From: Spirosoma linguale DSM 74
GTDB lineage: Bacteria > Bacteroidota > Bacteroidia > Cytophagales > Spirosomataceae
DNA length: 64,000 nt
NCBI GenBank assembly: GCA_000024525.1
Contig: CP001769.1
Coordinates: 7,225,001 to 7,289,000 of the forward strand
Reading direction: 5' to 3'
Part shown: piece by piece, positions 8,951 through 17,173 of the stretch
Layout: each line of letters begins with the position of its first letter
How positions within the stretch are numbered: the stretch's first letter is position 1
Notes under the pieces: generated by a model
What the model was told of the DNA's origin: nothing
Databases searched by the model: none
Seen by the model: only the letters and a program-made list of their open reading frames with translations
Made by a program: the position numbers and the translations under genes

Positions 8951-9910
8951 CTAAAAATCGCCGGTATAAAACGGACTGAAAACGTATTGACTACTGTCGC
9001 GTTTAGCGCGTTTTGGCGTTGTCTCAATATGTAGTTCAAAACGTGGCGAGGGGTAATCGGCGCGGAACCACTCGTCGTAAGGTCGCTCTTTGGTATAGAG
9101 CCGAGCTACCTCCCGAACATGAACGGTCTTTACATCGGCAGGTGTGGAGGGTAAGTTATTAATAAAGACTTCCGTTGTACCGGTGTATTCGTCATACATG
9201 CGCAGGTGCTCGTTCTTAGTCCGTTCGACAAGGGCGTTTTTGTCATGGAAAAAGGTGGCTTCGAGCAATTGGTTCATGTTGAATGAGAAGGTTTCGCCCA
9301 GCGGATGCTTTGACAGAGCGGCTGCCTGCAACAAGGTGAAAAACTGCTTACGTCGCTCATTAAAAACAACAGGTCTGGAACTGGTCTGTACCAGTATCTG
9401 GTAGGGCTTAGTCTGCTTGTCGGCATCGGGCATGTTTTCCCACTGGTGCATGACAAACAGCTCGCTAACGAACTCCGGCGACAGCTTTTCAAGTGCTTCT
9501 ACGGATGCTTCTTTCCCGTCAATGTAGATAGCCGACTCGTACTTATAGTCTTCAGGCAGTGCGAAGTGGTCAGCTTTGAGCTGTAGAATGATGGGTTTAC
9601 TCTGCACGACTGCTGTCCCGATTTTATTCTGAAACAGGGCTAAATGGCGGTACCATGTCTTTTTATCCTCCAATTCAACAACGCGTGCCCGAGTAGGGTT
9701 GGTAGCCGCCAGGGTCTTTGACTTTCGGGGTTCGCCCGGAATGTAAACATGTTCCCGAACTTCGTGTTGGCAGGCCAGCACTATGCACCCCATCAGTACG
9801 ACCCAAAGAGCATATCGCCACCATGCCCACGGCCCTGATCGCCGACTATTAATCATACCGACCCGCTGGCGCAGGGTAGGGCCGCTGAACTGGTTGGTGA
9901 AGGAATACAT
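8951..9910 (-). CDS. BlaR1-like protein lacking the peptidase domain (detached sensor half)
   Basis: 319 residues. It opens with TNQFSGPTLRQRVGMIN, which aligns well with TNHFNSSQLKSRIIMLN (residues 263-279) of the M56 peptidase directly upstream. As in that protein, a basic linker and a hydrophobic segment (WWRYALWVVLMGCIVLAC) follow; the final Cys could be a lipobox. Beyond the membrane, SAIYIDGKEASVEAL...ELFVMHQ...YQILVQT resembles the beta-alpha-beta tail of the neighbour (AIRVFINNEPVEREAI...LLIYTT). A second copy is suggested by TEVFINNLPST...FELHIET. It therefore looks like the linker, last TM helix and periplasmic part of a BlaR1 protein without the HExxH domain. It begins eight bases after the BlaR1-like gene ends, so the two are one operon. 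Ligand and role are unknown; a lipoprotein sensor partner or a decay product are both possible. Confidence 0.6.
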   Translation of the reverse strand: MYSFTNQFSGPTLRQRVGMINSRRSGPWAWWRYALWVVLMGCIVLACQHEVREHVYIPGEPRKSKTLAATNPTRARVVELEDKKTWYRHLALFQNKIGTAVVQSKPIILQLKADHFALPEDYKYESAIYIDGKEASVEALEKLSPEFVSELFVMHQWENMPDADKQTKPYQILVQTSSRPVVFNERRKQFFTLLQAAALSKHPLGETFSFNMNQLLEATFFHDKNALVERTKNEHLRMYDEYTGTTEVFINNLPSTPADVKTVHVREVARLYTKERPYDEWFRADYPSPRFELHIETTPKRAKRDSSQYVFSPFYTGDF

Positions 9911-9918
9911 AACAGTGT

Positions 9919-11784
9919 TTAGTTAGCTTCAGTAGTGTAGATTAGCAGGGCAGAAGTAAAAGATTCTTTTTTTGCTGGATTATACTGAGATTTTTTAACA
10001 ACTGAGTACAATTGATCGACTTTCCACTTGCTTATTGCTTCCCGTTCTACTGGCTCGTTATTGATAAACACTCTGATAGCTCCCAAATCCTGATCGACTG
10101 ATAACGAGCCATCCGTATTGACAGTCAGGCCACAATTTCGAATGGACTTACTTTTAAAGAACTCTTTTGAATATGTACTTTCAGCATTTCCCAAGTCCTT
10201 AAACTTCCGTTCACCTTCATGAATCAGATAATCAAGTCGATGCGCTTTAATAAATTGAGCAACACTACCTTCTTCTTCAGCCGCCGTTCTGCGTAAAACT
10301 TCTGGAAAATCATTTTTATAGTACTTCAAAGCACCCGTACCTGAGCTTCTTGCCCTGGGGCCTATGCCGACAAGCCCGGCAATAGATGGGATGGGCTTGT
10401 TATCATCCTCTGTTTCATTGCAGCGCGCCATGCCACCAGATGCCCGCTGAACAGTAAATACAATCTGGTCTATATACGCATAAAGTGGATCGTACTTAAC
10501 TTCATTTAGCTGCATAGTGCTGCCATGTTTGGCAAACTCCTGTTTCATCACCAGGAAATCATCGAGCGTCGTTTTAGGGGTAACGATCCAGTAGAGATAA
10601 TCTCCCTGATAAACCATATAACGGGAGGGACTTACCCGAGTCGAATCTTTTTTGCTTTGCTGGCTGGTAGAATCTACTAATGATTGATCCGGCTGAATTG
10701 GCTGAATGTCTAGAACACGACTGGCTGGGAGGGTTTTCTTTTGGTCAACAGATATTTTCCGTTCTTCTATTGGCTGGGACGTTTTTTCTAACGATTCAAT
10801 TATCGGGGTTAAGGAAGATGGAACATTGCTAGGCAGGCGTTTCACCAACTCCTTTAGCTGAGGCCGTGCAAAGGCAGAAGCGACAGTTAAGGCCACCAGT
10901 ACAAGAACAGGGTACTTAAGCCAGCTTAATTGGGTCGATTTAGGTCGGTTGAGCATGATAATCCGGGATTTGAGTTGCGAGCTGTTGAAGTGATTTGTAA
11001 GAGACGACTGCCTACCTGCCAAACTCACTTTCAGTAAATTATATTGATATAGTTTGGCGTCTATGCCCTCGGCCAATACGGCCCGGTCGGCGCTGAACTC
11101 AAGCGTCTGCTGAAGCAATTTCCGGAACAGATAAGCCGCCGGATTGTACCAGAAAAGAATGCACACAAGCTCCGCCCCCAGCATATCGAAACTGTGCCGC
11201 TCCCGCACATGAACCCGTTCGTGCCGGAGAATATGATCTAATTCACCGGTGGTGTGCTGATCCGGATTAACAAACACCCAGCCGAAAAAGGAGAAGGGAG
11301 TGGTGATGCTGGCATTATGTACCAGTATAAAATCAGTATAGGGCTCCTGCGTGGAACTCCGAATGAGTTTTCGCAGAGAAAGCAACTGGCTTACGAAGCG
11401 GATAAACAACAAAAAGACGCCAAGTAAGTAAAGTACAACTACCCCTGTTTGCCATGACCAGACGAAGGGTGGCTGCTGCGCCTGAAATGCCCGGTAAGTT
11501 TTCCGGTTGGGAAACATAATCGTTACATCAGGGGTCGGGGTGTACGGCTCAGGAAGTACCTTAGGGACAATTACCTGAGCCGTACGCTGCATAGCCGAGC
11601 GCACGGGCTGCGGGCGCCAATCGGGAAGTTCGACCAGGGGGAGAAGTAGTGCACTAGCCAGACCCAACCATAAGGCCAGTCGATTGGTGCTGAAAAACGT
11701 CTCCCGTCGAAGCAGTATATAGAAGGCAACACTTACAACGGCCAGTAAACCGTTGACCAACACAAGATAGCGTAGAGTTTCCAT
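9919..11784 (-). CDS. M56-family membrane metallopeptidase, BlaR1-like sensor
   Basis: 621 residues. Four hydrophobic segments lie at about 5-25, 33-52, 112-130 and 290-308. The zinc site HERVH (188-192) and downstream Glu in LEFSADRAVL (E229) define a peptidase M56 domain. Family members sense a periplasmic signal and cleave a BlaI-type repressor. The C-terminal half (about 310-621) is periplasmic, has no penicillin-binding SxxK domain that I can see, and ends in a short beta-alpha-beta tail. The signal is thus probably not a classical beta-lactam (inference). It lies downstream of the BlaI-like gene with a 99-base gap, and eight bases before the detached sensor-half gene. Confidence 0.85.
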   Translation of the reverse strand: METLRYLVLVNGLLAVVSVAFYILLRRETFFSTNRLALWLGLASALLLPLVELPDWRPQPVRSAMQRTAQVIVPKVLPEPYTPTPDVTIMFPNRKTYRAFQAQQPPFVWSWQTGVVVLYLLGVFLLFIRFVSQLLSLRKLIRSSTQEPYTDFILVHNASITTPFSFFGWVFVNPDQHTTGELDHILRHERVHVRERHSFDMLGAELVCILFWYNPAAYLFRKLLQQTLEFSADRAVLAEGIDAKLYQYNLLKVSLAGRQSSLTNHFNSSQLKSRIIMLNRPKSTQLSWLKYPVLVLVALTVASAFARPQLKELVKRLPSNVPSSLTPIIESLEKTSQPIEERKISVDQKKTLPASRVLDIQPIQPDQSLVDSTSQQSKKDSTRVSPSRYMVYQGDYLYWIVTPKTTLDDFLVMKQEFAKHGSTMQLNEVKYDPLYAYIDQIVFTVQRASGGMARCNETEDDNKPIPSIAGLVGIGPRARSSGTGALKYYKNDFPEVLRRTAAEEEGSVAQFIKAHRLDYLIHEGERKFKDLGNAESTYSKEFFKSKSIRNCGLTVNTDGSLSVDQDLGAIRVFINNEPVEREAISKWKVDQLYSVVKKSQYNPAKKESFTSALLIYTTEAN

Positions 11785-11883
11785 CTCTATAGTCTATAAA
11801 GAATAGGTGAGGATGAGAAACGATCAACCGCCAAACGGGTATGGTGCAAGCGTTATCTGTTGATTATTTCTGACTGCTGCTTT

Positions 11884-12243
11884 TTATTTTTTCTCGATCA
11901 TCGCCAGAATTTCCCGAAGCTCGTCGGCCGAAATCTTCTCATTCTGTGCAAAGTAGCTTACCAGATTCTTATAGGAGTTGTCAAAATATTCGTCAACTAC
12001 TTTCTTCAGGACAAATCGGTTCTGATAGGCTTCTTTACTGATGATTGGGTAGTATTCGTGGGTGTTGCCGTATGCTTTGTGGCCGATATAACCCTTTTCT
12101 TCGAGGTTACGCACAATGGTCGAAACCGTATTGTAGTGCAGTGGTGGGTTGGTAAATTGAGGCACCATATCTTTTACATACCCCTGTTCCATTTTCCAGA
12201 GCACCTGCATGACTTCTTCTTCTTTAGCTGTTAATTTTTCCAT
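11884..12243 (-). CDS. BlaI/MecI/CopY-family transcriptional repressor
   Basis: 119 residues, normal for the family. An N-terminal winged helix (LTAKEEEVMQVLWKMEQGYVKDMV...PLHYNTVSTIVRNLEEKGYIGHK) is followed by a helical dimerisation segment (FVLKKVVDEYFDNSYKNLV). Members bind operator dyads as dimers and are cleaved by the partner M56 peptidase, which lies directly downstream here. It is divergent from gldH, and a clear promoter and dyad lie within the shared 111-base gap. The ATG at 12243 lies only five bases from the predicted -7 box, so the transcript may be leaderless or nearly so. Confidence 0.92.
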   Translation of the reverse strand: MEKLTAKEEEVMQVLWKMEQGYVKDMVPQFTNPPLHYNTVSTIVRNLEEKGYIGHKAYGNTHEYYPIISKEAYQNRFVLKKVVDEYFDNSYKNLVSYFAQNEKISADELREILAMIEKK

Positions 12244-12247
12244 GAAA

Positions 12248-12279
12248 CAAATCTAAAACTATTTTTATCGTTTGCAAAC
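12248..12279 (-). promoter_or_regulatory. Promoter of the BlaI-like gene with overlapping dyad
   Basis: On the minus strand a TTTG (-33, 12275-12278) is followed after 19 bases by TAGATTTG (-7, 12248-12255), a full match to the Bacteroidetes primary-sigma consensus. The perfect dyad GTTTGCAAAC (12270-12279) covers the -33 box and is a natural site for autorepression by the BlaI-like protein. AAAACTA/TAGTTTT arms flank it. Confidence 0.55.
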
Positions 12280-12300
12280 TAATTAAGTAGTTTTTTAACG

Positions 12301-12332
12301 TTTGAAAAGCCAGCCGCCCCGTTGTAGATTTG
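12301..12332 (+). promoter_or_regulatory. Promoter of gldH
   Basis: TTTG (12301-12304), a 20-base spacer and TAGATTTG (12325-12332) match the Bacteroidetes -33/-7 consensus. The gldH ATG is 22 bases further on. It is back to back with the BlaI-gene promoter and uses an identical -7 box. Confidence 0.6.
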
Positions 12333-12354
12333 TGTACTATTTTGAGTGAGGTCT

Positions 12355-12831
12355 ATGAAACCATTGGGATTAGTATTACTAGTAACGTTACTGCTCGGCG
12401 GCTGCGATTCGGGCGCAGTTTATAAGGAATACACGGATATCGAAGACGGGAAGTGGTACATTAAAAACGCCCCTTCGTTTACGTTCGAAATCACCGATAC
12501 ATCGGTCCCCTACAACATCTATTACAACCTCCGCAATAGCCTGTCGTACGGGTATTACAATCTTTACCTGACCCGCTACCTGCGCGATGCTACTGGTAAA
12601 GAACTCGAATCCCGCTTGGATGAACTGATCCTGATGGACCCTAAAACCGGGAAACCCAATGGCGATGGCCTGGGGGATTTGTTCGACCATAAGTTTCTGA
12701 TGAAACGTAATTATCGTTTTCCGAAACCTGGTAAATACACTATGCAACTACGGCAGTACATGCGTCAGGACCCGCTGCTCAACATCATGAGCGTGGGCAT
12801 TACGGTCGAAAAAGCCGTTCCTTCTCATTAA
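12355..12831 (+). CDS. gldH: Gliding motility lipoprotein GldH
   Basis: 158 residues with a lipoprotein signal (LGLVLLVTLLLGGC; lipobox Cys). The family's characteristic C-terminus is present: YYNLRNSLSYGYYNLYL, then LFDHKFLMKRNYRFPKPG and LRQYMRQDPLLNIMSVG. GldH is an outer-membrane-associated lipoprotein needed for Bacteroidetes gliding and linked to the type IX secretion machinery. I use the ATG at 12355; a GTG at 12346 in the same frame is less likely because a purine-rich GAGTGAGG sits just before the ATG. The PAP2 gene follows 17 bases later. Confidence 0.92.
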   Translation: MKPLGLVLLVTLLLGGCDSGAVYKEYTDIEDGKWYIKNAPSFTFEITDTSVPYNIYYNLRNSLSYGYYNLYLTRYLRDATGKELESRLDELILMDPKTGKPNGDGLGDLFDHKFLMKRNYRFPKPGKYTMQLRQYMRQDPLLNIMSVGITVEKAVPSH

Positions 12832-12848
12832 ACCGACTTGTGCTGCAA

Positions 12849-13487
12849 ATGGTAATTGATTTTTTGCGTAAAAACCGGCTCTTTTTTCTTCCCTATGCTT
12901 TCCTGCTGCTGCTATTTGGCGTATTGCAACTGATTTATTCGCAGGAGCAGCTAATGCAATGGGTCAATACGCGTAATAGCGCGGCTGCCGACGCCCTTTT
13001 TCCGTACATCACGTACCTGGGTGATGGGATTTTTTTTGCTGCGGTTTGTCTGCTTCTCGTTTTTCTTAACAGGCGTATTGGGTTAATGGCCTTTGCAAGT
13101 TTTGCGTTGTCGTCCTTAACTTCCGAGTTTCTAAAAAAGGTTGTTTTTAAGGGCTCGCCCCGGCCTTTAAAATATTTTGAGCACTCAAGCTTTCAATATC
13201 ACCTCATCGAAGGCCTGGATATTTTCAGTTACAACAGCTTTCCATCGGGCCACACCATAACGGCCTTCGCTTTGTTTGGTCTAATGGCGTTTCTGGATGA
13301 AAATAAGAGCAGGGGCTGGATTTGGCTGTTACTAGGTGTTCTTGCCGGGTATTCGCGGGTGTATCTTTTCCAACATTTTGTTGAAGATGTTTTCGTGGGT
13401 TCGTTGGTTGGCACTATTTCATCCATCATTATATTTCAATTAATGTATGGGTGGGCTACAAAAGCGAAAACCTCTGGCGACAATTAG
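12849..13487 (+). CDS. PAP2-family membrane phosphatase
   Basis: 212 residues with about five or six hydrophobic segments. All three PAP2 signatures are present: KVVFKGSPRP (KxxxxxxRP), FPSGHT (PSGH) and SRVYLFQHFVED (SRxxxxxHxxxD). Such enzymes remove phosphate from lipid phosphates such as phosphatidic acid, phosphatidylglycerol phosphate or undecaprenyl diphosphate. Which substrate applies here cannot be read from the sequence. A GTG at 12840 is an alternative start three codons upstream. It follows gldH closely on the same strand and is probably co-transcribed. Confidence 0.88.
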   Translation: MVIDFLRKNRLFFLPYAFLLLLFGVLQLIYSQEQLMQWVNTRNSAAADALFPYITYLGDGIFFAAVCLLLVFLNRRIGLMAFASFALSSLTSEFLKKVVFKGSPRPLKYFEHSSFQYHLIEGLDIFSYNSFPSGHTITAFALFGLMAFLDENKSRGWIWLLLGVLAGYSRVYLFQHFVEDVFVGSLVGTISSIIIFQLMYGWATKAKTSGDN

Positions 13488-13592
13488 CTTATCGTTTTTG
13501 ACTACTTTTGTTTAGGGCTCTGCCGAACCATTGCCAATGCTGAGCCGTTACCTCAATATTACCAAAATCAACGTGCATCGACAAACTCCCTC

Positions 13593-15485
13593 ATGAGCGA
13601 CGCCATCAAACATGAGTGCGGTATTGCCCTGATCCGGCTGCGCAAACCGTACCAATATTACATTGACAAGTACGGTACAGCGCTCTACGGCGCTAACAAA
13701 CTCTACCTGCTTATGGAAAAGCAGGTCAATCGCGGGCAGGACGGAGCCGGGATTGCCAACATCAAACTGGATGTACCCGCCGGACACCGCTACATCAGCC
13801 GCTACCGTTCCGTCGACCAACGACCCGTAACGGACATTTTCGAGAAGGTTAATAAGAAATTTCGTAAGGCGCTCAAAGGCAATAAAGATAAAGCTAAAGA
13901 CGCTAAATGGCTTCAGGAGAACATCGCCTTCACTGGCGAAGTCTGGATGGGCCACCTCCGCTACGGTACGCACGGTGCGAATGAGATCGAAAACTGCCAC
14001 CCCATGCTCCGGCAAAGTAACTGGCGCAGCCGTAACCTGGTGGTAGCGGGCAATTTCAACATGACAAACGTTGAAGAACTGTTCGATAAACTCGTTTCGC
14101 TGGGTCAGCATCCGAAGGATAAGGTTGACACCGTTACGGTGATGGAGAAGATCGGGCACTTCCTGGATGAAGAAAACCAGCGCGTGTTCGAACGGTTCAA
14201 GGGTATCTACGAAAACCCCGATCTGTCGGATATTATTGAAGATAATCTCGATTTACAGCGTGTTCTGCACCGTTCCTGCCGTGATTTTGATGGTGGCTAT
14301 GCTATGGTTGGCATGACAGGCTATGGGGCTGCCTTCGTGGCCCGCGATCCGGCCGGTATTCGTCCCGCCTATTACTACGCCGATGATGAAGTTGTTGTTG
14401 TAGCGTCTGAAAAGCCCGCCATCAAAACAGCCTTTAACGTCGACTATAGCGCGATACAGGAAGTGAAACCTGGCCATGCGCTCATCATCGATAAATACGG
14501 CGAGTACAGGGAACAGGAGTTCGTAAAACCCATCGAGAAGAAATCATGCAGCTTTGAGCGGATTTACTTCTCACGGGCTACCGACCCCGATATTTACAAC
14601 GAACGCAAAACGCTGGGAAAACTGCTTATTCCGCAGATTCTCGAAGAAATAGATTATGACCTCGAAAACACGGTCTTCTCCTACATACCAAATACGGCAG
14701 AAACCGCTTTCTTCGGTATGGTGGAAGGGCTGGAGGACTACCTGGCCAAGCAGCGCAAGAAAGCCATCATGGATGGTATTCTGTTCGAAGAAGAACTGGA
14801 CCGGGTGCTTTCATTCCGACCACGGATTGAGAAGCTAGTCGCTAAAGATGTAAAACTGCGCACCTTTATCGCCGATGATTCGCAACGGGACGATATGGTG
14901 TCGCACGTGTACGATACTACCTTCGAGGTGATCAAGAAAGGCAAGGATAATGTGGTTGTAGTCGATGACTCCATTGTTCGGGGTACCACGCTGGAGAAGA
15001 GTATTCTGCGGATGCTGGATCGACTTGGTCCCAAGAAAATTATCATTGTTTCTTCGGCCCCTCAAATTCGCTTCCCTGACTGTTACGGCATTGATATGTC
15101 GAAGTTTAAGGAGTTCATTGGTTTCCGGGCGGCACTTGAGCTTCTCCGCGACCGGGGCCAGGAGGATTTGCTGGAAGAAGTGTACGGCCAATGTGTAGCG
15201 GCCATAGAGTCTGGCAATGCTAACAAGCAAAACTACGTTAAGGCGATCTTCGAGCCATTTACGCATGACGAACTGTCGCGTAAAGTAGCGGAAATTGTTA
15301 CGCCTGCTGATTTGAAGGCTGAAGTTGCGGTTGTGTATCAAACCGTTGAGAATCTGCATAAAGCCTGCCCCAACCATTCCGGCGATTGGTATTTCACTGG
15401 TGATTATCCAACGCCCGGCGGGAACAATGTTGTTAACAAGGCCTTTGTTAACTTTATGGAAGGGAAATTGGTAAGAGCCTATTAG
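13593..15485 (+). CDS. purF: Amidophosphoribosyltransferase, long Bacteroidetes form
   Basis: Transfers ammonia from glutamine to PRPP, the first committed step of purine synthesis. The N-terminal class-II glutaminase domain starts HECGIALIR with the nucleophile candidate Cys9, followed by RGQDGAG, GHLRYGTHG and DPAGIRPAYYY. The C-terminal half has the PRPP motif VVVVDDSIVRGTTLEKS. At 630 residues it is about 130 longer than a typical PurF, with extra segments in both halves. Because Cys is at position 9, activity would need removal of an eight-residue propeptide, as in the Bacillus-type enzyme (inference). TACTTTTG at 13503-13510 is a possible -7 box. A second, shorter PurF may exist elsewhere; function of the long form is inferred from family. 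Confidence 0.85.
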   Translation: MSDAIKHECGIALIRLRKPYQYYIDKYGTALYGANKLYLLMEKQVNRGQDGAGIANIKLDVPAGHRYISRYRSVDQRPVTDIFEKVNKKFRKALKGNKDKAKDAKWLQENIAFTGEVWMGHLRYGTHGANEIENCHPMLRQSNWRSRNLVVAGNFNMTNVEELFDKLVSLGQHPKDKVDTVTVMEKIGHFLDEENQRVFERFKGIYENPDLSDIIEDNLDLQRVLHRSCRDFDGGYAMVGMTGYGAAFVARDPAGIRPAYYYADDEVVVVASEKPAIKTAFNVDYSAIQEVKPGHALIIDKYGEYREQEFVKPIEKKSCSFERIYFSRATDPDIYNERKTLGKLLIPQILEEIDYDLENTVFSYIPNTAETAFFGMVEGLEDYLAKQRKKAIMDGILFEEELDRVLSFRPRIEKLVAKDVKLRTFIADDSQRDDMVSHVYDTTFEVIKKGKDNVVVVDDSIVRGTTLEKSILRMLDRLGPKKIIIVSSAPQIRFPDCYGIDMSKFKEFIGFRAALELLRDRGQEDLLEEVYGQCVAAIESGNANKQNYVKAIFEPFTHDELSRKVAEIVTPADLKAEVAVVYQTVENLHKACPNHSGDWYFTGDYPTPGGNNVVNKAFVNFMEGKLVRAY

Positions 15486-15501
15486 ACTTTTAGTCAGTTA
15501 A

Positions 15502-15573
15502 GTGTAGTGGGTGAAGTAAGTGAAAGTAGTTTAATGCTCCGCATAACTAGTTCACTTACTTCACCCACTACAC
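15502..15573. repeat. 23-bp perfect inverted repeat between convergent genes
   Basis: The arms at 15502-15524 and 15551-15573 are exact reverse complements (the left begins GTGTAGTGGGTGAAG). The loop is 26 bases. The arm is free of C on one strand and reads as related 7-base units (GTAGTGG, GTGAAGT, AAGTGAA). It sits between the ends of purF and the haloperoxidase-like gene and probably terminates both. Confidence 0.75.
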
Positions 15574-15584
15574 GTTATAACCAG

Positions 15585-17000
15585 TTACTTCTGCCAGGTT
15601 AGCCCGTTTACGTTGGCTCCTATCTTTTTCCCTTCGATCAGGCCGGTTTCGTTGTCCTGTTTGGTGTGTATGTTGCCGTAAAAGCGAGAATCGGCTGATT
15701 CCTGCGCTGCCTGCGCAAACGACGTAAACGACCGCGCCTTGAACTCAACATTTCGGGTAGCATCTTTGGCCCGACTCACGTGCGAGTTATCTGTAAATGC
15801 AAAGTTTTCTCCGTACAAAGCCGTCAGCACAGTAGCTGCCGACGACGATTGGGTGGCATGTCCTGATGGATAACCGGGAAATGGAGGAGCTGGCCAGAAC
15901 GGAATCCAGTTCGGGTCAATGGCCAGTCGGACATACGTATAAGGGCGCATATTGTTGTAGGTATACTTGCAGCGCCAGCAGAGGGTGAAGGCATCGGCTA
16001 TCGCAATGCCGGTGCGCGCAAACGTTTCAACCGCTTTTGCCAGGTTGGCTTTAGTTTCCGATGCGGCAATCCGGGCGATGTTGTAGGAATGGCCCGGAGG
16101 GGTGAACGTCTCGGCAGGATTGTCGGCCCACCAGACAGCAATCTCTTTCTCCGTCTGAGTCAGAGTCTTTGACTTGTTATATACATCCATGTACTGGCTA
16201 AAGGTTGCCGATTTGGTATCTGTAGAATAGGGCAGTGGTTTGGGCATCGGCAGATCGTTATTGGCTTTCACGAACGTTCTGTTCTGGCCCCAATAGGGCT
16301 GCATAGGTATTTTCTGCCCGTTTTCGGTGGGTTGCCAAAGACCGGCACCTGTGGGCACAATATAGCTGGCAGGAAAGTTTCGGCTATAACCAGCGTCGCC
16401 ACCATCAGACTTAGACCACTCAAAAATGGCGCTAGCAATTTTCTTTCCAAAATCAATTGAGCGCTGGTTTACTGTTTCGTCGGTGTCTTTAAACGCCGTT
16501 TGTAAGGCTGTTTCCAACGAGTCCAGCGTGGTCTTATTGGCGGTACTCGTTGTCGGATAAAGGCTTCGTAAAATGGTTGCTTCGGCTGCATTGGCGCTTA
16601 GTGCCCAGTTGTATGTTTTACCCGACTCTGCCTGTGGCAGCGCAGTGAGTCCCTGGAGCTGTCCTATAAGAGACCGCCGGGTTGTTATGCCTGGTACCAC
16701 CGCTTCATACAAGGTAAGACCTGCATAGCCATAGGCCCTCGCGGCCACTGGGGGTGTAAATCCGGCAGTTGTTTTCGTCAGTTTCAATTGAAAAGCCGCC
16801 CACTGGGTTGCTATGTCACCCTTGTACAGATCAGCCGTTTTTCCCTGAGGCATTAGGGGTTCCGGGTCCGTTGGCTGTACCTGACATGCCTGTAGTAAAA
16901 CCAGCAATGTCAGACTGAGTAGTAGACCCCGATGGCAACGTTTGGACACGGTCGGGTAATAAGAATTCCTGCTTTTGGAAAAGTGGAGAAGTGAAATCAT
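15585..17000 (-). CDS. Vanadium-dependent haloperoxidase/PAP2-like lipoprotein
   Basis: 471 residues. The N-terminus is a lipoprotein signal (LLLSLTLLVLLQAC). The core has the acid-phosphatase/vanadium-haloperoxidase active-site signatures: KYTYNNMRPYTY (Lys/Arg oxyanion site), PPFPGYPSGHATQSSSAA (GYPSGHA) and ADSRFYGNIHTKQDN (R...H, catalytic His). Bacteroidetes have many such proteins of unknown substrate; halide oxidation versus phosphatase action cannot be told from sequence. It converges on purF and is divergent from dnaG. No cognate partner gene is adjacent. Confidence 0.82.
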   Translation of the reverse strand: MISLLHFSKSRNSYYPTVSKRCHRGLLLSLTLLVLLQACQVQPTDPEPLMPQGKTADLYKGDIATQWAAFQLKLTKTTAGFTPPVAARAYGYAGLTLYEAVVPGITTRRSLIGQLQGLTALPQAESGKTYNWALSANAAEATILRSLYPTTSTANKTTLDSLETALQTAFKDTDETVNQRSIDFGKKIASAIFEWSKSDGGDAGYSRNFPASYIVPTGAGLWQPTENGQKIPMQPYWGQNRTFVKANNDLPMPKPLPYSTDTKSATFSQYMDVYNKSKTLTQTEKEIAVWWADNPAETFTPPGHSYNIARIAASETKANLAKAVETFARTGIAIADAFTLCWRCKYTYNNMRPYTYVRLAIDPNWIPFWPAPPFPGYPSGHATQSSSAATVLTALYGENFAFTDNSHVSRAKDATRNVEFKARSFTSFAQAAQESADSRFYGNIHTKQDNETGLIEGKKIGANVNGLTWQK

Positions 17001-17080
17001 AAATTCTTATGGCATAAGATGTACTCCTGAATGATATGAGTCTGAGCCTCAATAAGGAGTTAGCAAAAACGCTGCCAGAT

Positions 17081-17111
17081 GACTTATTGGGCTGCACCAG
17101 CCCAATAAGTC
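17081..17111. other. Perfect 14-bp hairpin in the dnaG leader region
   Basis: GACTTATTGGGCTG and CAGCCCAATAAGTC are exact complements with a CAC loop. No T-run follows on the plus strand. It lies 62 bases before the dnaG ATG, between two divergent genes. It could act as an operator or as an RNA structure in the dnaG leader. Confidence 0.6.
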
Positions 17112-17173
17112 GCGTAAACGAAAACATAACTTTCGGCGTACCTTTGATTAACAGACTAATCAATACGTATTCA

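Noticed and set aside
9919..11784. A beta-lactam sensor (true BlaR1)
   Set aside because: The periplasmic part shows no SxxK/KTG penicillin-binding motifs that I can recognise, and no beta-lactamase gene is nearby.
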